The position numbers and the translations under genes were made by a program. The notes beneath the pieces are model-generated. The model was given only the letters and a program-made list of their open reading frames with translations. It made no database searches and had not been told where the DNA came from. This document shows positions 11,886-19,294 of a stretch of DNA of 19,317 nt, in pieces. The stretch is from Bacteroidota bacterium. Its GTDB lineage: Bacteria > Bacteroidota > Bacteroidia > Chitinophagales > Chitinophagaceae. The stretch covers positions 1 to 19,317 of the forward strand of contig JAGWTK010000024.1 in NCBI GenBank assembly GCA_028876035.1, read 5' to 3'. The number at the start of each line of letters is the position of its first letter. Within the stretch, counting starts at the first letter, position 1.

Positions 11886-14800
11886 TTAGAAATTATACTT
11901 GATGCCCAACTGACCCTGCCAGCGCGAGTTGATGGGATCCACTGTGTAATAGTGGCCATTCAACCCCGTGGGCCTGTTGAATGTAAATGTGGGCTGGTAA
12001 CCAGATGAAGGTTTTCCCGGAGCTACCCCATTGGCATCTTTCACAAAGGTGAGCAGGTTGGCGGTATAATTGTTTACGTTGGTCACAAAGGTGATATGGC
12101 CCCAGTCGTTGTTCAGCAGGTTCAGCACATTAAACACATCAAAGCTCAGTTGCAGGCTTCTCGAAGGATGCGCTTTGCTCAGCTTGAATTCGTGCATCAG
12201 TTTCAGATCAACATCATGGTTCCAGGGCGTACGAAGACCGTTGCGCTCTGCGTATTGGCCCCTGCGGCTGCTCAGGTATTTATCGCCGCTGATGAGTGCA
12301 TCAAGGTCTGCCCATTGCTGTGCAGCAGTATAACTTCCGTTGTCAGCTAACCGAATGTCCGACTGGTTCTTCGGAATATAAGGCAGGTTGGCATTAGCCG
12401 CATTTCCAAACGGATTGCCACCAGAATTGTATACCAGAGAGTAAGGGCTTCCCGACTGACCGGCATAGAACAGGGTAAGCGAAGTCATATTTTTTGTATT
12501 CCAAATCCAGTTGGTTCCCAGGCTCGCCACGATACGATGGCGCAAATCGAAGTTTGAATACGCCAGCTGAGGATTATTGGGTGTAATAGCCGGGTTTACT
12601 TCATAATTCGATTGGAATGAATTACGGATACCATTGCTCAGGTCTTTGCTCATCCCATAGGTGTACGCAGCACTCCAGTTCATATTGAGCGTACGACCAT
12701 TTCCGAACTTCAAACCAGTTGTTTGCTTGCTCAGTTGCGCCGTGAGGTTGTAACGATACCCTTCGGTAGTATTTGTCAGCAGGTACACATTCGAGTACTG
12801 ACTGTTCAGTTTTCCACCAGTGTACACCGGAGAAAGGGTGGGACCAGAAGTGAAATATTCTACCTGGTCTTTGACATTGATCTGCTGAAACTTTACATCA
12901 TACAATGTTTTCGTATAGAGCACATCCAGTGTGAGTTTATACCCGTTACCAAATTTGAAATCGGCCGCCAGGTTGGTGCGCAGCACGCGGGGAAGTTTGA
13001 AATTATTGTCGATCACGTCTACTTCGCGGGTTGAAGCTGCATTGGCACTCGCGAGCGCATGGGCATTGATCGTGTCTTTCAGGTAGAGGGGATTAATCGC
13101 CAGGGGCACCGTTGTATTACCACCTACTGTGTTGCTCGCAGATGGGCGGAAATCGATATTGTTGTACACGCCACCCGACAAAGTCTCTGCATAACCCAGC
13201 CATGCGAAAGGCATTCTGCCGACAAATACACCTGCACCGCCACGGAGAACGACCGACTGGTTGCCTTTTACATCCCAGTTGAAACCGATGCGGGGAGAAA
13301 GGGTAGGTGTACCAAGCCATTTGTTGGTAAAGGCATTAAAGGGGGTATTATCATAGGTAGGGTGACTGCTGTTGTTGTTTGCGGTAGCAAAGTCTTTATC
13401 CAGCGAAATTTGCTTCGTTAGGAAAGGGTAGTCTACACGCAAGCCCGGTGTAAGTTTGAATCGTTTGCTCACGGAGATTTCATCTTGTGCGTATACACTC
13501 GACAAAATTACTTTAAAAGGATTCGGCGGGTTGTTGAAGATCGTATTGCGATCATTAGGGTATTTCGGGTCTGTGGTGTAAGCACCGCGAATCCGGCTGG
13601 GTTTATCGGCCAGGAAGTTATTCAGGTTGGAATATTCCCAACGACCGTTCCATGAATTGATAAATCCATAGGTCAAATTGTACATTTCGTTGTGCGTACC
13701 CAGCGTAATCTTGTGGATACCCTTTACGATGGTGAGGTTATCGCTCAGCTCCAGCGTCTGTTGCTTCATATTATAGATTGACGCCTCTCTCCAGGTACCT
13801 GCCCATACAGCACCGCCGCCAATATCCATCAGGGGGGAAAGTGTACCGGGGAAGTCACGATACTCATGCACGTTGATATAACTCAGGTTAAGCTGGTTAC
13901 TTACGCCGCCACCCAGTTTAGATTTGAGTTCACCGGTAAGGTTGATGTTTTTGGTGTATTGGGTAAAGTCGGTAGAACCAAATTGAAAGTTGGTGCTGGT
14001 ACGCTCCAGGTTATTGCCCCATCCATTGGTATAAATGGCACGCAGGGTAAGGGTGTTGTTGCTGTTCAGGTTAAAATCGAAACGGCCAAACAGCTTGTCG
14101 CTATTGGTGAAAATCTTATATGCTCCGAGGTAAGAACCCGCGTCGTAATTGTATTTCGATTTAAGGTTGTTGTAGATCGCCGTTGCATCTGCTACTGACA
14201 CCGCTGAACCGGGGTCTCCTGCATTATAAAACGTAGGCTCCTGGCGACGGGTTTGTTCGAAGTTTACAATAAAGAAAGCTTTGTTCTTTACAATCGGGCC
14301 GCCAATCGTAGCGCCATACTGGTAATCATAAAAATCACTGCCAATGCTGGTCTTACGGCCATCAACGCTTTTGCCCATCAGGCTTTGGTTGCGGCCATAA
14401 GCATACATGGATCCATGGAAATCATTGGTACCGCTCTTGGTTACAGCGTTTACGCTACCCCCGGTAAAATTACCCAGCTTAACATCAAATGGAGCAAGTT
14501 GCACCTGTACTTCCTGGATAACATCAATACTATAAGGATTGGTACGCGTACCAGCTCCCGCAGCGCCGGACTGACCACCGCCACTGGTACCGCCGAAAGA
14601 GTTGCTGAAACCGATGGCGTCGTTGTTTACAGCACCGTCGACAGTGAGGTTATTATAACGGAAATTGCTTCCGGCAAAAGAGTTGTTGTTGGATTGTGGT
14701 GTGAGCCTGGTAAAATCGCCCAGGCTACGACCGATCGAAGGGAGCGTATTCATTTGTGCACGGCCAACGGTGATACCAGAACCTGCGGTACGGCGACCTG

Positions 14801-15170
14801 CTGTTACAACCACTTCTTTCAGGCTCTTATCATCCGATTTCAGCGTGATGTTCGCATCCGGGTTGTTACCGAGACTGAGGTTAATGTTGCTGAGCGTTTG
14901 GGTAGCCATTCCAGTAAAAGAAATGGTCACCGTGTAGGGTCCGCCCGGCTTTAAATTGGGGAGGACAAAAATACCTTTGTTGTTGGTTTGGGTACCTGTC
15001 GTAAAACCCGTGGGTTCGTGCTTTACAACAATAGAGGCGCCGCTGACAACTGTTCCTTTTGCATCAGTCACCACACCACTAAGGGTAGAACTGGTTTCCT
15101 GTGCGTTCATATAGGCAAACGAACACAACAGGATAAGGGTTGAAAAGTGTCGCAGCAATGAGCTTTTCAT
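11886..15170 (-). CDS. Large Oar-like TonB-dependent outer-membrane receptor
   Basis: The 1094-residue protein has a signal peptide (1-23, ending YMNAQ) and a carboxypeptidase-regulatory-like beta-sandwich (about 28-112, LSGVVTDAKGTVVSGASIVV). A plug domain (about 118-255) includes VVVTAGRR, LTVDGAVNND and GNFTGGSVNAVTKSGTNDFHG; a Gly/Ser-rich loop lies at 193-208. The rest is a long beta-barrel ending in the aromatic LGIKYNF typical of outer-membrane barrels. The plug wording and size match Oar-type receptors. It would import a large substrate powered by TonB-ExbBD. There is no SusD partner next to it, so a classic glycan SusCD system is unlikely. Its promoter region carries a six-unit 11-bp repeat like sites of PhoB-type regulators, which hints at nutrient-responsive, perhaps phosphate-related, control. 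The substrate is unknown. Confidence 0.93.
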   Translation of the reverse strand: MKSSLLRHFSTLILLCSFAYMNAQETSSTLSGVVTDAKGTVVSGASIVVKHEPTGFTTGTQTNNKGIFVLPNLKPGGPYTVTISFTGMATQTLSNINLSLGNNPDANITLKSDDKSLKEVVVTAGRRTAGSGITVGRAQMNTLPSIGRSLGDFTRLTPQSNNNSFAGSNFRYNNLTVDGAVNNDAIGFSNSFGGTSGGGQSGAAGAGTRTNPYSIDVIQEVQVQLAPFDVKLGNFTGGSVNAVTKSGTNDFHGSMYAYGRNQSLMGKSVDGRKTSIGSDFYDYQYGATIGGPIVKNKAFFIVNFEQTRRQEPTFYNAGDPGSAVSVADATAIYNNLKSKYNYDAGSYLGAYKIFTNSDKLFGRFDFNLNSNNTLTLRAIYTNGWGNNLERTSTNFQFGSTDFTQYTKNINLTGELKSKLGGGVSNQLNLSYINVHEYRDFPGTLSPLMDIGGGAVWAGTWREASIYNMKQQTLELSDNLTIVKGIHKITLGTHNEMYNLTYGFINSWNGRWEYSNLNNFLADKPSRIRGAYTTDPKYPNDRNTIFNNPPNPFKVILSSVYAQDEISVSKRFKLTPGLRVDYPFLTKQISLDKDFATANNNSSHPTYDNTPFNAFTNKWLGTPTLSPRIGFNWDVKGNQSVVLRGGAGVFVGRMPFAWLGYAETLSGGVYNNIDFRPSASNTVGGNTTVPLAINPLYLKDTINAHALASANAASTREVDVIDNNFKLPRVLRTNLAADFKFGNGYKLTLDVLYTKTLYDVKFQQINVKDQVEYFTSGPTLSPVYTGGKLNSQYSNVYLLTNTTEGYRYNLTAQLSKQTTGLKFGNGRTLNMNWSAAYTYGMSKDLSNGIRNSFQSNYEVNPAITPNNPQLAYSNFDLRHRIVASLGTNWIWNTKNMTSLTLFYAGQSGSPYSLVYNSGGNPFGNAANANLPYIPKNQSDIRLADNGSYTAAQQWADLDALISGDKYLSSRRGQYAERNGLRTPWNHDVDLKLMHEFKLSKAHPSRSLQLSFDVFNVLNLLNNDWGHITFVTNVNNYTANLLTFVKDANGVAPGKPSSGYQPTFTFNRPTGLNGHYYTVDPINSRWQGQLGIKYNF

Positions 15171-15187
15171 GAGTGTTAAAATTTTTG

Positions 15188-15195
15188 CAAACCTA
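15188..15195 (-). promoter_or_regulatory. -7 promoter box of the TonB-dependent receptor gene
   Basis: The minus strand reads TAGGTTTG, a perfect TAnnTTTG box followed by CA. Transcription would start near 15181, about 11 nt before the ATG. The position for the -33 TTTG reads ACAG. The proximal units of the 11-bp repeat array occupy that region instead, suggesting an activator-dependent promoter. Confidence 0.6.
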
Positions 15196-15205
15196 TCCTT
15201 CGCGT

Positions 15206-15266
15206 ATTACCGGTCTGTTAATCCAGTATTAACGAATTGTAACCGCCATGTTACCGGAATGTTACC
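15206..15266. promoter_or_regulatory. Six-unit direct repeat RTTAMC with exact 11-bp period (Pho-box-like array)
   Basis: On the plus strand ATTACC, GTTAAT, ATTAAC, GTAACC, GTTACC and GTTACC begin at 15206, 15217, 15228, 15239, 15250 and 15261, each exactly 11 bases from the last. The T at position 2 and A at position 4 are invariant. The array spans about -25 to -85 of the receptor promoter. Direct repeats at 11 bp are the known geometry of PhoB/OmpR-family response regulators: the E. coli pho box, TTAACA-like repeats bound by Bacillus PhoP, and cyanobacterial SphR sites. The regulator is not encoded in the window. Confidence 0.7.
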
Positions 15267-15351
15267 AAATGCAGCGTCTCTGGCTCAACCGATTACAAGT
15301 ATCCTGCGGGGATTTTTGGCATTCAGGCCGGGCCATGTGTAGGGGGTAGAT

Positions 15352-15359
15352 TATCTTTG
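15352..15359 (+). promoter_or_regulatory. -7 promoter box of asnS
   Basis: TATCTTTG is a perfect TAnnTTTG box, ending 22 nt before the asnS ATG at 15382. It would give a leader of only about 15 nt. The -33 position reads GGCC and lacks TTTG, so the -7 box is the only recognisable element. Confidence 0.5.
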
Positions 15360-15381
15360 GCCTCCAAAATCAATTACCGGG

Positions 15382-16821
15382 ATGTTTAACAAGCGGATCA
15401 AAATCAAAGACTTGCTGGCCAGCGATCAAACCGGCCAGGAAGTGACGGTCATGGGTTGGGTGCGCACTTTTCGCAACAACCAGTTTATAGCACTGAATGA
15501 CGGGAGCACCAATAATAATATACAGGTAGTAGCCGAGTTGGGAAAGTTCGATGAATCGCTTTTAAAACGCATCACTACCGGCGCATCATTAAAAATTACC
15601 GGTGAATCGGTGCCTTCACTGGGAAAAGGCCAAAAACTGGAAATCAAAGCGCAGCGCATTGAGGTGCTGGGCGACAGCGATGCGGAAAAATTCCCACTGC
15701 AACCCAAGAAACACAGCCTGGAGTTTTTGCGCGAGATCGCCCACCTGCGCTTCCGCACCAATACTTTTGGGGCTGTCTTTCGCGTTCGTCATTCGCTGGC
15801 TTTCGCGATCCACAAGTTCTTCAATGAAAAAGGTTTCGTATATCTCCATACACCCATTGTTACCGCCAGCGATGCAGAAGGTGCGGGTGAGATGTTTAAA
15901 GTGACCACCCTTCCTTTCGATAACACCCCTCGGAATGAAGATGGCAGCGTTAATTTCAAGGAAGACTTTTTTGGCAGAGCCACCAACCTTACCGTAAGCG
16001 GACAACTCGAAGGTGAATTGGCGGCCATGGCATTTAGTGAGATTTACACGTTCGGACCAACTTTTCGTGCAGAAAACTCCAATACCGCGCGCCACCTCGC
16101 CGAGTTCTGGATGATCGAACCGGAAATGGCCTTCTACGATCTCGAAGACAATATGAACCTTGCAGAGGAGTTCATCAAATACATTATCCGCTACGCCATG
16201 GAGCACAATCGTGAGGACCTTGAGTTTCTTGCGCAACGATTAGCGGAAGAAGAAAAAGCATTGCCGCAGGATAAACGCAGCGAAATGGGTTTGATCGAAA
16301 AGCTGGAGTTCGTGGTGAACAATAATTTCGAACGTGTTACCTATACAGAGGCGATCGATATCCTGCGGGAGAGCAATCACAACAAGAAAAAGAAGTTTCA
16401 ATACCTGGTTGACAAATGGGGTGTTGATCTCCAGAGCGAGCACGAACGCTACCTGGTAGAGAAACATTTCAAAAAACCGGTGATACTTACCAACTATCCT
16501 AAGGAGATAAAGGCTTTTTATATGCGGCAGAATGATGACGGCAAAACAGTGGCCGCCATGGATATCCTCGCGCCCGGCATCGGCGAAATTGTGGGCGGAT
16601 CGCAACGTGAAGAAAGGCTCGATCGCCTGGAAGCGCGCATGGATGAGATGCACATACCCAAAGAGGAAATGTGGTGGTACCTGGATACAAGAAGATTCGG
16701 TGCGGTTCCCCATGCCGGTTTCGGACTGGGCTTTGAGCGAATGGTATTGTTTGTTACGGGTATGACCAATATACGCGACGTGATTGCATTTCCAAGAACA
16801 CCCAAAAACGCCGAGTTCTAA
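15382..16821 (+). CDS. asnS: Asparaginyl-tRNA synthetase
   Basis: The 479-residue class II synthetase charges tRNA-Asn with asparagine in the cytoplasm. The N-terminal anticodon-binding OB fold (about 16-100) has VTVMGWVRTFRNNQFIALND. The catalytic core carries TPIVTASDAEGAGEMF (157-172), LTVSGQLEGE (203-212), class II motif 2 FRAENSNTARHLAEFWMIEPE (228-248) and motif 3 GFGLGFERMVLF (446-457). The SxQL and AEGAGE elements separate AsnRS from AspRS. Length is close to the usual roughly 466 residues. The ATG at 15382 is the natural start, just after a TATCTTTG promoter box. A strong terminator follows, so it is transcribed alone. Confidence 0.98.
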   Translation: MFNKRIKIKDLLASDQTGQEVTVMGWVRTFRNNQFIALNDGSTNNNIQVVAELGKFDESLLKRITTGASLKITGESVPSLGKGQKLEIKAQRIEVLGDSDAEKFPLQPKKHSLEFLREIAHLRFRTNTFGAVFRVRHSLAFAIHKFFNEKGFVYLHTPIVTASDAEGAGEMFKVTTLPFDNTPRNEDGSVNFKEDFFGRATNLTVSGQLEGELAAMAFSEIYTFGPTFRAENSNTARHLAEFWMIEPEMAFYDLEDNMNLAEEFIKYIIRYAMEHNREDLEFLAQRLAEEEKALPQDKRSEMGLIEKLEFVVNNNFERVTYTEAIDILRESNHNKKKKFQYLVDKWGVDLQSEHERYLVEKHFKKPVILTNYPKEIKAFYMRQNDDGKTVAAMDILAPGIGEIVGGSQREERLDRLEARMDEMHIPKEEMWWYLDTRRFGAVPHAGFGLGFERMVLFVTGMTNIRDVIAFPRTPKNAEF

Positions 16822-16843
16822 TCTCACATCGAACGATTTTTTT

Positions 16844-16873
16844 AAAGAGCACATCAATGGTGCTCTTTTTTTT
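16844..16873 (+). terminator. Intrinsic terminator of asnS
   Basis: AAAGAGCAC (16844-16852) and GTGCTCTTT (16860-16868) form a perfect 9-bp stem with a 7-nt loop, continuing into an eight-base T-run (16866-16873), 22 nt after the stop codon. Confidence 0.92.
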
Positions 16874-16926
16874 GTTATGGAAATTCTCCCATCGTCCATC
16901 CCATTGCTGAAACAACCACCTTAACT

Positions 16927-17484
16927 ATGGCAGACATCAGCAACGAACAGCGCGGCGGGCGCGACAAAAAACCAAGACGCAAAAAATTGTCGACCAAAGT
17001 AGATCTCACGCCAATGGTAGACCTGGGTTTTCTGCTCATCACCTTTTTTGTATTCACCACGTCGATGGCTAAACCAAAAGCACTTGGTTTGAACTTGCCC
17101 GCGCCGTCCACCAATTACACTCCAACTGGCGAAACCGCCACCTTGACAATCTTCCCGATGGCCAACAATAAAATGTTTTATTACCACGGCGAATTAAACA
17201 AGGCCGTCGAAAACCATCTTTACGGCATTACCAATTATGATTACGACAAGGGGCTGGGCAGCATCATCCGCGTAAAGCAGGAAGCGCTGGACAGAAGCGA
17301 GGGAAAATACACGCGGAAAGACTTTACGCTGGTGATTAAACCTCTGCCGGAAGCAAGTTATCAGAATGTGGTGGACATCCTGGATGAAACACTAATCAAC
17401 AAAGTGGGACATTACTTCTTTGTAGACCCCGATGCTGATGATAAAAAAATGCTGGACATGCTGGGCATACAACACAACAACTAA
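16927..17484 (+). CDS. ExbD/TolR-family biopolymer transport protein
   Basis: The 185-residue protein has a basic cytoplasmic N-terminus (GRDKKPRRKK), then VDLTPMVDLGFLLITFFVF (25-43), the family's single transmembrane helix with Asp32 at the position of the proton-carrying Asp of E. coli ExbD. A periplasmic domain of about 135 residues follows, ending in KPLPEASYQNVVDILDETL. ExbD works with ExbB (or TolR with TolQ) to turn proton flow into motion of TonB or TolA. The periplasmic part is somewhat longer than in E. coli ExbD (141 residues in total). No exbB, second exbD or tonB gene is adjacent, so it is an isolated copy here. It follows the asnS terminator with no convincing promoter box visible, and ends at its own terminator. 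Confidence 0.88.
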   Translation: MADISNEQRGGRDKKPRRKKLSTKVDLTPMVDLGFLLITFFVFTTSMAKPKALGLNLPAPSTNYTPTGETATLTIFPMANNKMFYYHGELNKAVENHLYGITNYDYDKGLGSIIRVKQEALDRSEGKYTRKDFTLVIKPLPEASYQNVVDILDETLINKVGHYFFVDPDADDKKMLDMLGIQHNN

Positions 17485-17502
17485 AAGCATGGGCACAAAA
17501 AA

Positions 17503-17530
17503 AGAGCCTTCGTTAGAGGGCTCTGTTTCT
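17503..17530 (+). terminator. Intrinsic terminator of the exbD-like gene
   Basis: AGAGCC (17503-17508) pairs with GGCTCT (17519-17524) around a 10-nt loop, followed by GTTTCT. It lies 19 nt after the stop codon. The T-tract is interrupted, so it is weaker than the asnS terminator. Confidence 0.7.
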
Positions 17531-17576
17531 TATTGGCTCAGAAAAATTTCTTGGTCCTGGACAGATGGTTGACTGG

Positions 17577-17803
17577 TTTTCTGAGTAGGATTGGAGTTTC
17601 TTACAGGATTTGGATCGGTTTGGACTGACAAAAAGGTTTAGGCTTCAGGGATACAGATTTTCTACGGCTTTCTCTTTGGGTTTGGATTGGGCTAAAAGGG
17701 TCGGTCTTCCCGGATTCGGATGGTTGTCAGCTTCTCTACAGGGTTGGATTGTTTCGCTTTTCTCAGGGTTGGATTCGGTCGGTTTCTACAGGAGTGGATT
17801 TTT
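17577..17803. repeat. Degenerate minisatellite with core (TTTCTACAGG)-(TTGGATT), about 25-bp spacing
   Basis: GGATT cores occur at 17588, 17606, 17684, 17712, 17746, 17771 and 17796. The last three are exactly 25 bases apart and share TTCTCTACAGGGTTGGATT, TTTTCTCAGGGTTGGATT and TTTCTACAGGAGTGGATT. Earlier copies are more diverged. The strand is T/G-rich and A-poor. An open frame through it (17610-17837) merely translates the repeat. It begins the 727-base region between exbD and the DUF3089 gene that holds no credible gene; the stretch 17804-17905 shows nothing recognisable. Confidence 0.65.
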
Positions 17804-17905
17804 CGTCGTTGCTGATACAAAGATGCATTCCTTTTAGTCCCCGTCTAAATCAATTCGCCATTGGGAGGAGATCCTTCGATGAATGGTGCATTTTCGCGGT
17901 TTAAG

Positions 17906-18065
17906 CAGGCTGTTAGCTTTTAGCTGTTGGCCATTAGCTGCCGGCTTCGAGCTACCAGCAGTTCCTGTTCAACCGATGGTTTTGACTCTTGAAGGCGAGG
18001 TGTTGGCCGTTGGCTATTAGCTGTTGGATGTTCCTCATCAGGCGGATGTTTTTGACTTTTGCAGG
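17906..18065. repeat. Duplicated composite unit: heptamer array YYRGCYN plus a 34-nt module
   Basis: Eight consecutive heptamers run from 17906 to 17961 (CAGGCTG, TTAGCTT, TTAGCTG, TTGGCCA, TTAGCTG, CCGGCTT, CGAGCTA, CCAGCAG), all with GC at positions 4-5. A module from 17962 to 17995 follows. The pattern repeats: heptamers TTGGCCG, TTGGCTA, TTAGCTG and TTGGATG (18003-18030), then the same module at 18031-18065. The module ends, GATGGTTTTGACTCTTG and GATGTTTTTGACTTTTG, differ at two positions. The two modules are 69 bases apart. The role is unknown. Confidence 0.7.
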
Positions 18066-18074
18066 TTGACTTGT

Positions 18075-18110
18075 CTTTGTACCTGGTACTTTGTACTTTA
18101 TACCCCCCCC
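18075..18110. repeat. Heptamer array CTTTGTA x4 followed by a run of eight C
   Basis: CTTTGTA, CCTGGTA, CTTTGTA and CTTTATA follow each other without gaps (18075-18102), then eight C residues (18103-18110). The first two units create the palindrome GTACC-T-GGTAC (18079-18089). The heptamer differs from that of the preceding array but the period is the same. Confidence 0.65.
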
Positions 18111-18147
18111 AAATCCTCCTCCAAAACAAAATCTCCCGGGAAAACGG

Positions 18148-18231
18148 CCTCTTACCTCTTACCTCAGACCCCTTACCGGCTTTCAGATCAAAAAGACTTA
18201 AAACCTATTACTTACAACTTACTACTCCTGA
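18148..18231. repeat. Heptamer arrays CCTCTTA and CTTACNA in one 7-nt register, entering the DUF3089 gene
   Basis: CCTCTTA, CCTCTTA, CCTCAGA, CCCCTTA and CCGGCTT occupy 18148-18182. CTTAAAA, CCTATTA, CTTACAA, CTTACTA and CTCCTGA occupy 18197-18231. The second block starts exactly 49 bases (7 x 7) after the first, so both share one register with two decayed units between. The last units overlap the 3' end of the DUF3089 gene (stop at 18212-18214) and supply its final codons. Confidence 0.65.
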
Positions 18232-19243
18232 ATTGCCTCACACGCTCATTGAGATCACGCTGGATATTTACATAGAACAGGTTGATATCCCCCACGTGAA
18301 AATTCTTGCGCTTTATCAATCGTCCTCCGGTCATGTGTAACCGATCAATCCACAAGACTCCTTCATGAATTTCTGCACCTGCCAGACCAGTATGAACTTC
18401 ATTGAATTTCGTCAGTACTGAACCAAGGTTAGCGGTGTGGGGTAAGGGGCCGGGCGATGGCGCCCCGCTGAGCGGATTGGTGATAATACCTGTGTTGCCC
18501 TCCTTCACTACAAATTCGGGGAGATAACCGCGCTTATACGTGCGCCAGCCAAGAATACAGCCGGTTGCGGTACTATCTGAACAAGCTTTCAATGACACAA
18601 ACCGGTTCGCGGGAATATACATGCCAATGACATATGCCGCTACCAGTTGCTGTTGCAAGGGTTTGCCATCAAAAAATTCACGGAGCAAGCGCTGTGCATG
18701 CGTACTGCCCTGGCTATGGGAAGCAATGATGATGGGCCGGCCATGGTTGTAATGATCCAGGTAATACCGGAAAGCGGCTGCAATATCATCGTAGGCGGTA
18801 TCGAATGCGGCCATCGCAGCTGCGGTATCGGTGGTAAAATACCAGCGGAGATGCGCCTGCCGGTATCTCGGGGCAAACAAACGGTAATGGTTAAACGCTG
18901 ATGCCTGGTAGAGGATAGTGCTATAATCGGTTTTAGCGTTGAGCGCTGCGTCGTTGACATCCGCATTCGCTTTTTGGTCGCCCGGATCAGTGAGTGTGGT
19001 TGGGTGCAAAAAAAATACATCGGCTGTAGTATCAAACTGCCAGCTTTCACGCAGAGGTTCCGGTACACTATCCGACGGATCTTTTTTATCGGGGTGGGCC
19101 GCCCAATAATATTGATCAGAATAGTCGGGCTTCGCAGCAATGGTTGGATGTTCATAGCCCGACACATATTTTGTATATGAGGGTGTACATGAAAAGAATG
19201 CGCCGTTGGCGATCGCAATAAATAGAATTAGCTGGAATCGCAT
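18212..19243 (-). CDS. DUF3089-type alpha/beta-hydrolase lipoprotein
   Basis: The 343-residue protein begins with a lipoprotein signal (MRFQLILFIAIANGAFFSC, Cys19), so it is probably anchored in the envelope. The body fits DUF3089, an alpha/beta-hydrolase family. DVFFLHPTTL (75-84), ASAFNHYRLFAPRYRQA (114-130) and AFDTAYDDIAAAFRYYL precede the nucleophile elbow IIIASHSQGS (171-180), with Ser177 as nucleophile in a variant SxSxG. NFHVGDINLFY (314-324) probably holds the catalytic His. It is likely an esterase or lipase-like enzyme; the substrate is unknown. A perfect -7 box lies upstream. Its last residues (SSKL and stop) are encoded within the heptamer repeat array, so the extreme C-terminus is probably not conserved. 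Confidence 0.88.
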   Translation of the reverse strand: MRFQLILFIAIANGAFFSCTPSYTKYVSGYEHPTIAAKPDYSDQYYWAAHPDKKDPSDSVPEPLRESWQFDTTADVFFLHPTTLTDPGDQKANADVNDAALNAKTDYSTILYQASAFNHYRLFAPRYRQAHLRWYFTTDTAAAMAAFDTAYDDIAAAFRYYLDHYNHGRPIIIASHSQGSTHAQRLLREFFDGKPLQQQLVAAYVIGMYIPANRFVSLKACSDSTATGCILGWRTYKRGYLPEFVVKEGNTGIITNPLSGAPSPGPLPHTANLGSVLTKFNEVHTGLAGAEIHEGVLWIDRLHMTGGRLIKRKNFHVGDINLFYVNIQRDLNERVRQFRSSKL

Positions 19244-19286
19244 GTGCAGAGTATCTGGTATTTGGGTATCCAGACGAATACCTTTT

Positions 19287-19294
19287 CAAATGTA
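19287..19294 (-). promoter_or_regulatory. -7 promoter box of the DUF3089 gene
   Basis: The minus strand reads TACATTTG, identical to the OmpA-family gene's box, with a predicted start near 19280 and a leader of about 37 nt. The leader contains an inverted repeat GGTATT (19257-19262)/AATACC (19277-19282). The -33 element would be near the window edge and is not evident. Confidence 0.5.

Noticed and set aside
14253..14954. 233-codon plus-strand open frame
   Set aside because: It is antisense to the receptor plug region; the minus-strand frame has clear signal-peptide, plug and barrel features, so this is a shadow.
17577..17803. Possible CRISPR array
   Set aside because: Copies are diverged, the interval varies, and the bases between copies are too short and too similar to be spacers; no cas genes are present.
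17610..17837. 75-codon plus-strand open frame in the region after exbD
   Set aside because: It is a translation of the GGATT minisatellite, with repetitive Gly/Phe/Leu-rich sequence, no promoter and no family resemblance.
18059..18340. 93-codon plus-strand open frame
   Set aside because: Its first half reads through the heptamer arrays and its second half is antisense to the DUF3089 gene.
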